DNA from: Notospermus geniculatus
Lineage: Eukaryota; Nemertea; Pilidiophora; Heteronemertea; Lineidae
Assembly: GCA_002633025.1 (NCBI GenBank)
Contig: NMRB01001777.1
Location: 79,749 to 143,748, forward strand
Direction of reading: 5' to 3'
Length of the DNA stretch: 64,000 bases
The notes beneath the pieces were generated by a model, which saw nothing but the letters and a program-made list of their open reading frames with translations, searched no databases and was not told the DNA's origin. How positions within the stretch are numbered: position 1 is the stretch's first letter; every line of letters starts with the position of its first letter. Positions 9,746 to 21,700 of this stretch are shown here, piece by piece. A program made the translations under genes and the position numbers.

Positions 9746-12700
9746 GTAGGTATCATCACAGATACTTGGATGTGATGTTGGGCCCAGATCACTATCAAAT
9801 TTGGCAAAATTCATCAGGTTGGCTTGCTGATCAAGCTGTCTGTCGATGTGGAATTCCACACTTCTGTGCTTAGAGCAGTTGATGTGAGGAATCACTGCCA
9901 AATCTTTGGCGTAAGCACTTGGATCTTTGATGATTGCGGTCACAGCACCAAGCAAACGTGCAGATACATGTACCTCACTTTAATAAAATTTGTATCAGAT
10001 ATTTCCATCAGGGCCGAAGCCACAGCATTATTGGCCCTGGTAAGTACGGAAAAGGCCATCTCAAGCTACTCATGTTCCTCACTTGGATGGGGACTTTTAC
10101 TTGCCCTTGTAAAGCGGGTGATCCACTGTCGCGATTTGGGCTTGAGACGGGGTTGCGGTCCCTTGCGATCGCCTTATATGGTAACCACAAGGGAACCCAA
10201 CCCCGTCTCAAGCCAACATTGCGACAGTGGATCACCCGCTTAAAGGCACAAGGTACAAGACACCACAGCTTACTGTCCCATGCGGCAGACTTGAAGAGTC
10301 AGGGATGATTAATCCCTATAGCCTAGTTCATACTTCGACGCACGACCACCGGCGTCCGACGCGCGATCAAAATCTGGACGCCGACTTTGCGGAATTGATT
10401 CATAGTCCAGCGTACTTAACGACGAAGACCTGTTATGAAATGACTCAAGTAATTTCAGCCTTGCGATCGGATGCCGAACAAATCGCACGACGGGGTCGGC
10501 GTCGAACGTAAGATCGCGCGTCGGTCGCCTACGATGGTTGTGCGTTGAAGTATGAACTAGACTTATGGCCCAGGCTGGATTCAAACCCAGGACCTGCCAC
10601 TTGCTAAGCAAGCGGACGTCCACTAGGCTATCAAGGCTCCATCTACTACAAATACAAATACTTTTAGAATGCACTGCAGTAGTGCCTTTCTGTTGAATCC
10701 CTGGCCTGGCTGTTTCTCCACATGCTACCAAATCTATTGCTGGCGTGGCAGAACAACGTAGTCGTCCACGCCACCGCCACACTACCAAACAGAATGCAAA
10801 ATTCTCATTCTCTAAGTGCAGTTGTTGCTTCCAGTGCTGTACAAAACTGTCGGCTGTGATTTGCAATTACGCTCACGAGTGGTATGCAAAAAATCCGATG
10901 GCGTTTTAAGTCCGTATAGATTGATCGGGTTTAGGTTGCGTTGCCTGTCAATCATCACAATGACATTTCTTATATTCATGTTTCCGATCGATTGAAACCG
11001 TGATTAAATTTTCTATTATTGCCAGCTGAAAAGTGAGCATAATTGTTTCAGAAATGTTAGAGGTCAAGTTATCAAAATTGCCAGCGGCGACGATCTGCGT
11101 AATTTCCGTTGGCAGCTGCCTGTGTGATGATGCAGCCGGGTCTAATTACAGAGGTAGATTTAGATGGCAAAACCAGACGGGATCCTGGGGCTGTTGACAT
11201 GTTTTCCATAGATATTCGTGCCTCTTTCTTTAAAATCCCCTGGGTTGTTGTAAACTTGTGCCGTGCTGAGGAACCAGGCCCTGCCCTTTGCTCAGAAAAG
11301 ACCACAGCGATCAGGGATACATCTGAAAGGGGCTGTTCATTTTCGTCAATTGAGGAATCTGAGTTGTGATCCTTGAGAAAATGGAGAAAGCTATGAAGCT
11401 GCAAATTGCTGCGATTATTCTGTACAGCACAACAAATAATCCCTGCAATTTGCAAGTGCATAGCTTCTTCCGTTTTTCCCAAGGATCACAACTCAGATTC
11501 CTCAAGTGACGAAAACGAACAGCCCCTTTCAGAGGGGCAAGGGACTTGAACCAAGAAAAGGGCACTTTTCATTCGTGACGTTTCTATAACAGAATTTGAG
11601 AAGCTTGCAGTAAAAGCCCTTCTGTATTGAATTTTACGGCATTTTCAAAGTGTAAGGAGAGTGCAGAGGTCTCATAGCCTCGTGAAGGTCCCCAAAATGC
11701 TTGCCTGGTATACAAACTTCAAAGAATCAAGCCCTAGTTTTCAGCACACATTGAAAAAACTGCAGACAGAACTTTAATGTACCGGTACCGGGTATTCAAA
11801 TAGAGCGTAGTACATTTTACACGACACTAACGTCAGAGGACGTCAGCACTTTCTGAATGCAATATAGTGCGGCTTTAAAAGAGCAAATGTAGGGTGGATA
11901 AACTTCCTGACAATGTAGGATGCTTCACGAGAAAATTTTGCTTTTATTGCATTCATGACGAACTGTGTTCATGACGGCTTTTATCTTGTCAACATTCTGA
12001 CATTTCTCTTTATTCTATTTTCAGGCATCCATTTCCAACTATGCAAAAACTTGGTGAAACTTTGATTCAAGTGCTGGAACATCTAAAGTATGTTACCGTC
12101 AAATATCAGGAACCTACCTTCCTGGTTCTCTCTGATCCTAATGGTTAAGAAATGAAAGGTTCTGCTATGTTCAAACCATGACAGTGAATGAATTTAAGTG
12201 CAGTAAGCAGTTATGTAGGCCTGCTCATGGAATTATTTTTCCCGAACCTTTCATGAATCGTGAATGTACACTGCACATTTTGTAGTTACTGTTATAGACG
12301 CGAGAGGGACACTTCTTTGTGAGTAGAAACGCTTTTTCAACGCGCATGGGGGTTGATTATGTCCAGGGTTCATACTCTACCTTGAAATCCGTGAAAACCT
12401 GGAATTTTGAGGTATCCCCTTTCCAGGTCTGGAAAACCTTGAAAAATCATGATTTACCCTAGACGTGCTGGAAAAGTCCTTGAAATTTGCCCATGTGGCC
12501 TTCATAGAATCCAAAATTTTCTGGGGGAGGACCCCCAGACCCCCCCCCCCATTTCTTTTTATCCGTGCTCAAACTCGTCGAGTTATTGGCCCTTATTTTC
12601 GCGCTTNTCGCACTTCCAAAATATAAGGGCAGAGAAAACCCTACTTGCTTGTAGAATTGTCTGGGTTAATGATGTCATGATATTTATATTAGGCCAATGA

Positions 12701-15700
12701 TTGAGCCTGGTAAGAACTTGAATATTGGCAAAATAGTCCTGGAATTTCACGATATTTGGCCCTGGAATTAATTCCTTGAAAAGTCCTGGAATTTTAGGTC
12801 TGGGGATAGTGTACGAACCCTGTATGTCGGGGGTAAGGTTTAGGGATAGGGGTAGAGTTACAATAGGTAGGGTTAGGGCTAGAAAAGAAAAGGTTAGGGT
12901 TAGGGTCAACATTATGGATATTATATTAGATTTATTAAATAAGACCTAGATTCAACCCCAGATCCTCTGGTTAATACTAGGCTTTATGGTGTTGTCAGAC
13001 GACCTTGTGACTGACTTTTCCAGATCACTTTGCGTCTGAGCCACGACTGCAGAACAAATCAGTTGCCGATAGGTGTGACATGACTGCAGTTGCGTCTCAC
13101 CTGCAGCAATCGGCATCAGTCGCTGATCAACAAGATCACGAATCGCAAGAGTTGAACATGGTCAACTTATGCCTTCCCGACGAACGTAATCCATTTGCAG
13201 TCAACCTGATTCAAGTTACGATTTTCGGCCCGCAGATGCCGCCTGTTCCACGATGAGCGCACACATGTTATCCTTTGTGACCTGACCATGATTTCTTCAC
13301 TTGATGCCAACTGTTCCATCGTGGCGCAGGCAATAGACGATTCTCGAATTTGCAGATCTGCACACTTCCGCCGAAATCTCAACCAGAACCTCGATCTGAA
13401 ACCGGGTGACGTGACGCAATCCATGGTTCATGGTCGACTCTGATGCAACGTCTTCGAAGTCACAGTCGTGGGGTTGTCTGCGTCACGTCATTCAGTTTCA
13501 GACCGAGGTTGTGGTTGAGATTTCGGCGGAAGCGCACAGATCTTTGTCGTTTACATCAATTTGAGAACGGTCTGTCATAGTGCGCCCTGACATCAGCGTT
13601 AGATTTGACATTGTTTTCTTTCAGAGTAAAGCAGGTCGTGTGCCTTGGGGAGGGAGCTGGCGCCAACATATTGGCCAGATTTGCGGTGAGTATTCCCGCG
13701 CTTCCGCGTTTCTTGTGTGTGCTGATATCTTTGGATCATTAGCACCAGGCCTTATTTGTGACCCCCGTCAAGCAAAAGTAGGCGCTTGTGCCAACTGAGG
13801 AAAGGGTTAACAGCCTACAACACAATAGCTGAAATGTACGTCTCTGCAGGTTGGCAACAGTAGTGGACAGTGTTAATAGTTGAGTAAACTGATGACCAGT
13901 GATGATCACCTGTGACATGTGCCTACTTTTGCCGGAGTGGCTCACATTTCTGGACACGCCATTATCTCCAATTCCCGAGCATTCGTGTTCTTCCATATTT
14001 TTGCCTCCATGGCCACCGTTTCTGGACACTCGCCATCCTGTGTAAAAAGACCCATTATTCCCCTCATCAAACCTTGATTGTCGGTTTCCATAGCGATGCT
14101 TGTTTTACCATCACTTTGATCTGTTTCTTGGTAAGTGATTGTAGATTATGATGAGTTTCTGACCTGGTTATCCCGACTTTGGACTCGATTGGTGTTGGCG
14201 ATATAGGGCTGTGTCGGGATCTGTCCTTGCTTGTGAGATGAAAGTATGAGGCTTTAGCCCATATTCTAGAAGCCACCTTAACTCTAAGGTCCACTTTAAG
14301 CTTTTGTATTCTGCCCTGAAAACAATAGCTAAAGGTAAACCTTAGAGTTAAGGAAGCTTCTAGAATACAGGCCTTCTACATTGCCAGTGTTTCTGCCAGA
14401 GGGTACTGAGGGTACTAAGGTAGTATCCTCAAACAAAGGAACAAAAAAAGGCCAATGTTATGGAGTTTTTGCTGATTTTGAAAAAAAGCCTAAGTCAAAG
14501 CCACAGCATTATTGGCCCTGGTATTAGGTACGGAAGAGTCCATCTCAAGCTACTCATGTTCTTCACTTGGATGGGGTCTTTTACTTGCCCTTGCAAAGGC
14601 ACAAGGTACAAGGCACCACGGCTTACTGTCCATGCGACGGACTGAAGACCGAGGGATGATTAATCTCATATGGCCTGCGTTTCGAACGCAGGACCTGCCG
14701 CTTGCTCAGCGGACGTGATATCAAAGTTCCTTGACTTGCACTCTTAAACATGAATGTGAAGACAATGATATGAAGAATGTTTCTCATTTCTCATTTGTTG
14801 ATCCAACGTGGATTAAAAGTTGGTAATGACTCAGCTTGGTTGTAATAAGTGGGTGTCTGAAGGTCGGCTGTCTCACCGACATGATTATTTGTCTAGACAG
14901 TGAAAACCCTTGAGTCAGCGCAGATATATTGTGAGATGGAGAGGGTGTGGGTGTAGCCTTCACCGAGGGGGATATGTGGAGGGTCTTGACCATCTGAAGG
15001 TCTGTCTAGACAGGAAAGAAGTGTTACTGTAACCTTCAGAGTCTGTGAGAGTTGAGGCCGCCTGACTTGACATGATTGGTTGATGATAAAAAACGACTTG
15101 TGTCCAACACTCCTGGCTGCTTTGGAATGTCAGGAGTCACCATTAAGAAGGCGGCACTCGTCTGGGTGATGTGCATTACAGGNNNNNNNNNNNNNNNNNN
15201 NNNNNNNNNNNNNNNNNNNNNNNNNNNNNNNNNNNNNNNNNNNNNNNNNNNNNNNNNNNNNNNNNNNNNNNNNNNNNNNNNNNNNNNNNNNNNNNNNNNN
15301 NNNNNNNNNNNNNNNNNNNNNNNNNNNNNNNNNNNNNNNNNNNNNNNNNNNNNNNNNNNNNNNNNNNNNNNNNNNNNNNNNNNNNNNNNNNNNNNNNNNN
15401 NNNNNNNNNNNNNNNNNNNNNNNNNNNNNNNNNNNNNNNNNNNNNNNNNNNNNNNNNNNNNNNNNNNNNNNNNNNNNNNNNNNNNNNNNNNNNNNNNNNN
15501 NNNNNNNNNNNNNNNNNNNNNNNNNNNNNNNNNNNNNNNNNNNNNNNNNNNNNNNNNNNNNNNNNNNNNNNNNNNNNNNNNNNNNNNNNNNNNNNNNNNN
15601 NNNNNNNNNNNNNNNNNNNNNNNNNNNNNNNNNNNNNNNNNNNNNNNNNNNNNNNNNNNNNNNNNNNNNNNNNNNNNNNNNNNNNNNNNNNNNNNNNNNN

Positions 15701-18700
15701 NNNNNNNNNNNNNNNNNNNNNNNNNNNNNNNNNNNNNNNNNNNNNNNNNNNNNNNNNNNNNNNNNNNNNNNNNNNNNNNNNNNNNNNNNNNNNNNNNNNN
15801 NNNNNNNNNNNNNNNNNNNNNNNNNNNNNNNNNNNNNNNNNNNNNNNNNNNNNNNNNNNNNNNNNNNNNNNNNNNNNNNNNNNNNNNNNNNNNNNNNNNN
15901 NNNNNTACACAAGGAAATTTTCCTTATATCCATTGGATGTCCGAACTGGATATCCAATGGACATAGAAAAGACAAAAAATCCACCACGATCCTTTTCTGG
16001 ATATAGAATGGATGTAGAATGGATATACATTTGATATACAATGGATATCCATTTGATGTCTCCGTTTGGGAAAATCAGTTGTCCTGAGTACTGGAGTTTA
16101 TATGTTTTTTTATACATTTATATAAATTTCACATAGCGCCCTTTATATTAAATCTATGAGAAATGGATATAAATTCTATGTCAATCACTGGATATCCAAA
16201 CTGTCACCCAATTTTTTTTATCCAATGGATATCCAATCTATATCCATTGGATATCCAAATCTTTGGATATCCAATGGATATAAGGAAAATTTCCTTGTGT
16301 ATGGCCCGAGCTGGATTCGAACCCAGGACCTACTGCTTGCTGAGCGGACGTGATGACCACTCGGCTATCGTCATATGGTGAGAACTGTTAGACCGCCATC
16401 TTTGTTGGAAAGGTGTATACCAGTAGTCATATTCTGGGTTGGCCCATATCTCATCTCAAGCTGGTAAACCATATATTCTCTTTGTCAATGATTGACCTTC
16501 CATTACACCAAATTCGACCACTATATCTTGTGTAGACATGTCATGTCATCTGATACTCAATTGACCTCGGGAGATTTTCTAATGTCAACATGTACATGTA
16601 CTCATACATGTTGTATTCCAGGCCGCAGGGGCCGTGTTCTGAGATAGCCGTCTATGCATAAAACAGCATTAGAATGATCGAATTTGGTGAAAACAGTTTC
16701 TTATTTGGTTTGTTGGAAAAATGAGTGGAGCGAAACTAAACTATTGTATTGTAGACGCTATTTTGGAAAAACAAGCTCAAAGTGGATTGATAAAAACTGA
16801 ACAAATTGTGTTGCCATCGTCGCCCATGCAGAAGGTATGTTAAGTTAGTTTGGCTATTCACAGACGGTGCCCCAATCGAAATTAGGGATTTCCTGAGAAC
16901 GGAATCACAGGAATTCCCCTGAGACTGCCGTAGGCGACCATCGAGGCCCTGTGCAGAAGATATGTTTAGTTAGTTTGGCTATTCACAGACGGCGCCCCAA
17001 TCGAAATCAGGGATTTCCTGGGAATGGAGAACCGGAAACTCGGCAGTGTAGCGTGTAACGTATCTGGGAAATTCGGCAGTGAAAAGGTTAAAACAACCGT
17101 GGCGTTTTCAATCTTGAAAGCTGAAGCGTGAAGGATGGTTGATATCGTCCCACAAAACCTGTCTGACTGTAGACAGACATTACCAGAATCCATCTGAGAA
17201 ATGTTTAATGATCCTGTGGATTATTGATTTACGACTGTTGGTCTAAATATTTGATGTGGACCTTTGAACTTTAAAATAGAGACATTTTCCATGTGTGCCG
17301 TGCAAAATGGTTTCATTTGCATGCAGTACTGGGTCGGCTGGAACAACATAAGGTTCTCCTTGCAAGAACACAACGAATTATGTAAATTTGGTAGCTGATA
17401 CCCCAACAAGACCAGTATTCTCTTCAAAGCATTCTAATTGATGTAATTGGTTGCTGACAGATCAACAAAACCAATGGTGACTTTGATGCTTTCTGATTGG
17501 TTGCTGAAAGTCCAGCATCACCAATGGTGACTCCGATGCTCTCTGATTGGTGCTGGAAGGCCAGCATGACCAATGACGACTTCAAAGCTCTCTGATTGGT
17601 TGCTTGAAGGCCAGCATGACCAATGGCGACTTCGGTGCTTTCTGATTCATTGCTGGAAGCCTGTACTGACCGATTGTGACTTTGATACTTTCCGATTGGT
17701 TGCTGGAAGTCCAGCATGAATAACGGTGACTTCGAGCTCTCTGATTGGTTGCTGGAAGGCCAGCATGACCAATGGTGTCTTCGATGCTCTCTGATTGGTT
17801 GCTGGAAGGCCAGCCCGACCAATGGTGTCGTCGATGCACTCTGATTGGTTTCTGGAAGGCCAACATGACCAATAGCGTCTTAATGCTCTCTGATTGGTTG
17901 CTAGAAGCCCGACTTGACCAATGGTGTCTTCGATGCAATCTGATTGGTTTCTGGAAGGCCAACATGACCAATGGTATCTTCGATGCTCTCTGATTGAAGC
18001 CCGACTTGACCAGTATTGGGTTCGATATTATTTTCCAATCCTGTTCCAATATGTTCCTGCGTCTACACAACACACACCTGTTGCCGTGCTGGTATGAAGT
18101 AAATGCCATCACACATTCCCCATCCAGGGAAGTTTATCCTGTCCAAGTTGCTTGAACATTTATGATTGATCGTTAAACACGAGGGATTTAAATTAGATAT
18201 ATCATCGTTCAGACGAAATTTGTTGCGTTCTATTTCAGATGAAATATGATGAGAACGTGCTTGGCGTCTGCCTGATTCAGTGTACTGGAACTACTGCAGG
18301 GTTCATGGAGACCATGAAAGACAAGGTAGAGTAGAAATGAGGAGGCGAGGAGTAGGAATAGAGGTGAAAATAGAGTCAAGAGGAGCCGCTGTGGTGTAGT
18401 GGCTTGGGTCTCTGGCTAGCGGTCAGAAGGGTTCGATCCCCACTCAACGTGAGACTTGGGCTGAGTCGCTTTACCTCAATCAGGGGCTGTAGCCATTTTG
18501 TTTCTATCATCGGGGTGGCGCTGCGACCGTATCCACTTTTCCACTGTGTCGTTGTACGGAACGTCAGTGTCACACTACTGTGACGTTGTGGCTTCATGCT
18601 CGCACCTCGTATTGCCACGGAGATGACGTCCTGAAGACAATGAAAAGGCCTGATACGCAGGGTGTTCAAAAGTTTTTAGAGTAGGAGGCTGTATTGGATA

Positions 18701-21700
18701 AAGTAGGAGGCTGTGGAATTTGCCACAGACGCAGACAACCGCGCGCAAAGCGCGCGGCCGGCGAGCGAAGCGAGCCGAGGGGGGAGCCCGAGGGGGGTCA
18801 CCCCCCTCGATATTAAGAGATTTTGAAATTCATAATGCCCTAGATGCGATTTCCTGGCATCTGGGAACAGTTATTTAAGAGAATAAAGAAATTTCTGGCC
18901 GCCATTTTGTTCAGCCTACCTCAGTCACCCATGTCCGGTAGTACAACCTCGATTCCAGTCATGGATACGTCGCTCAATACACAATGAATACCAGTACCCG
19001 ACTTCCTAGGAGCGAGGATACAGAAGGGCCAGCACGCTACGGACATTATGAACCAAGGTATAGGGCGATTCTGTACATTGCACTGTACACGCGGTACTTT
19101 CGCGCCAAAACTTCGTTCCACAGCGCGGGAATCGCAAATTGAGATGTAAAAAACTCAAGGAAAAGTAGGCGGCGGTTGACCTGTTACTAGGCGGCGATTT
19201 ACCGCCGCCTGCCGGCTACTTTTGAACACCCTGGATACGGTCGCAGCGACATCTTTCCGTTGAGAAGTGGCGATGTCCTCATTGCTCACCCCCACACAGG
19301 TTTTAAAGGGTACATGTACCTAACTTGCAGAGATGGTTTGTGTGAATGTCTAGTCATGTGCGCTCTTTGGCAGCCGGACTGTCATACTTCCAAAGAAATG
19401 GAGCTTGATCTGGATTGCACAGGCCTATAAACGGTCCTCGTATTTGCCGATCTGTGGACTTCCAGTGAAATCTCGACCAGAACCTCGATCTGAAACCGGG
19501 TGATGTGGCGCAATCCATGATTCGACTCTGACGCAACATCTTCGATGTCACTGTCGTGGGGTTGTCTGCGTCACGTCGCACAGTTTCAAACCGAGATTAT
19601 GGTTGAGATTTCGGCGGAAGTGCGCAGATCGTTGTCGTTTACGTCATTTGGAGAACAGTCTATTCATCGTTTCCACGACGTAACATCGTTCTGTTGCGTT
19701 GCGCGTTTTGCCCGCCGGCTTTGCGTCATCAGCAATGCATTTTGCCCACAGGCTTTGCGTCATTATGGCGACGTCAGCAATGGTGGACATTGTCACAATT
19801 ACGTCGTGGAAACGATGAACAGCTAGGGAAATAATGTGAAGCGCTTTGAGACTGCACTGCAGTAAAAAAGCGCTAGGCCTATATACATGTAAAAAGCTCA
19901 AACATTATAAGATGAATGCAACCCTGTGTGGTTTATCACTTTTCTTGAGCACAAGAGTGAGCTTCACTGGTGAAACCGGGGGGAGGGGGAGACTCCCTTG
20001 ACTGGCTCATGTTTAGGCCTGGGTGGGGGCAGGCTTTGGGATGACAATGCAGTTGTGACTTTCTCCTTTCAGATCATTACATACAAGCTGAGCCATCATG
20101 GCATGAACACAACAACAATCAACTACCTAGAAACTCATCGCTTCGGATCGGTACGTATTCATATCAGGAGTTGGCATGGCTCGGGCCTCAAATATGACCA
20201 AGTTGGGGAAAAGCAGGTGCGAGGGGGGTGCACCCGGTGCAGGCCCCCCTTGCGGCCAACAAATCTGTAAAATCAACCCTGAAATTCTGAAATTTGGAGC
20301 AAATCATTGAAGTTCACCGCAGATTTCAAGGTTTCTAGCAGAGTGTGCTCCCTCTTTCCCAAAATCCTGGAGCCGCCGCTGCTGAAAAGGTTCACTTATA
20401 TGTGAAACAGGCCTTAGTCTTAAAACTCTTTTGGTTTGTCAGTTACACACCATGTAGCTGTCGTAATACCTGAAAAACTCCCACGCAGTTGAAGTTTGAA
20501 AAAAACATTTGAGAAATTTTGAAATTTCTAGAGAATCTTCGTGAAGTTTTTGGCGAATTTACATGTACCGGTATATCAATCAAAGTTCTAGAACTTGTCA
20601 ATGAAGTGGTGGTGAAGTTCTAGAAGAAAGAATGGCAATTCTTTAAATATCATGCGACTTTTTAAACAGATGGTCGTGACGTTTCAGAAAATAAATGGCA
20701 TGGTGTCTTTTGATCTCCCACAGAATTTGCTGAAATTGACAGGGTTTCAGATTCCGAAATGTACTGTGGTGATTTCTCAGTTCGTGATTTTTACCCAGCT
20801 TGGTCTCGTCAACATTTTGGTCTAGTCTCCTGGTGTAACATCGCGTATAACTGGTAGTGTTTACCATGTCTAGCTACCAAAGTGACGCTGTTATCCTTAG
20901 AGCAGTTTATAACATTGTTAGATCGTTGGATTACATGCAAAGTATGTCAGTGGATTTCTGCACTTAGATCGTTTCTTGACTTTTTGCACTGAGAAGTTAG
21001 GTGAGGTCAGTTGAATGGCCACTGCATGCTGATTAGAGGTTCTTCACTGACGTCACAACGGTCACGTGACTGCAAAGAATCGGCCATGTTGGCCATCAGA
21101 TGGCCGGCGACGACGTCAAACTATCACGTCATGACATTTTGACGTCATGATCTGTGTGTTGACACTGTTCATGCCGTGACGTCGCTTGACATTTTGACGG
21201 CCAATATGGCGGCATCGTGTCGTCATGGAAATGTGACGTCACGTGAAGAACTTCTATAGGAGAGCAAGGTGGGTTTTGCGCTAAAAGATGGATGTTCCAT
21301 TTTCCCCTATTTGTTCTTTTGCCAGTTCACACTTTTGCCTACTTGGCCCTTGAAACAAATGCCCAGTGAACCCTTTGTCTACTTGGGACAGTGCCCATTC
21401 AGTCCTTTGTCTACTTGAGAAATACCCATTCAGCCCTTTGTTTACTTGGGACAATACCCATTCAGCCCTTTGCCTACTTTGGACGAATGCCCATTCAGTC
21501 CTTTGCCTACTTTGGACGAATGCCCATTCAGTCCTTTGCCTACTTTGGACGAATGCCCATTCAGTCCTTTGCCTACTTTGGACGAATGCCCATTCAGTCC
21601 TTTGCCTACTTTGGACGAATGCCCATTCAGTCCTTTGCCTACTTGGGACTAAGGCCCATTCAGTCCTTTGCCATTTGGGACAAAGTGCAATAGCAAGTAG

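Larger units (their letters stand above)
10012..10645 (-). mobile_element. tRNA-derived SINE carrying two nested insertions
   Basis: SINE body at 10012-10112 resumes at 10241 and again from about 10562, where the tRNA-like head (minus strand) shows the B-box complement GATTCAAACCCAGGACC and ends GGCTATCAAGGCTCC. It is interrupted by elements at 10113-10240 and about 10317-10561. Confidence 0.85.

Noticed and set aside
10309-10866. 185-codon minus-strand frame
   Set aside because: It runs through a fold-back element and a SINE and has no protein-family motif.
16721-16834. 38-codon frame MSGAKLNYCIVDAILEKQ ending at gtatgt, looked like a first exon joining exon D
   Set aside because: Exon C joins exon D directly in phase 0 and the NDRG alignment has no room for it; no acceptor precedes it. 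An alternative first exon is possible but unsupported.
17424-18112. Minus-strand frames with SNQSESI repeats
   Set aside because: Translation of the 50-base minisatellite.
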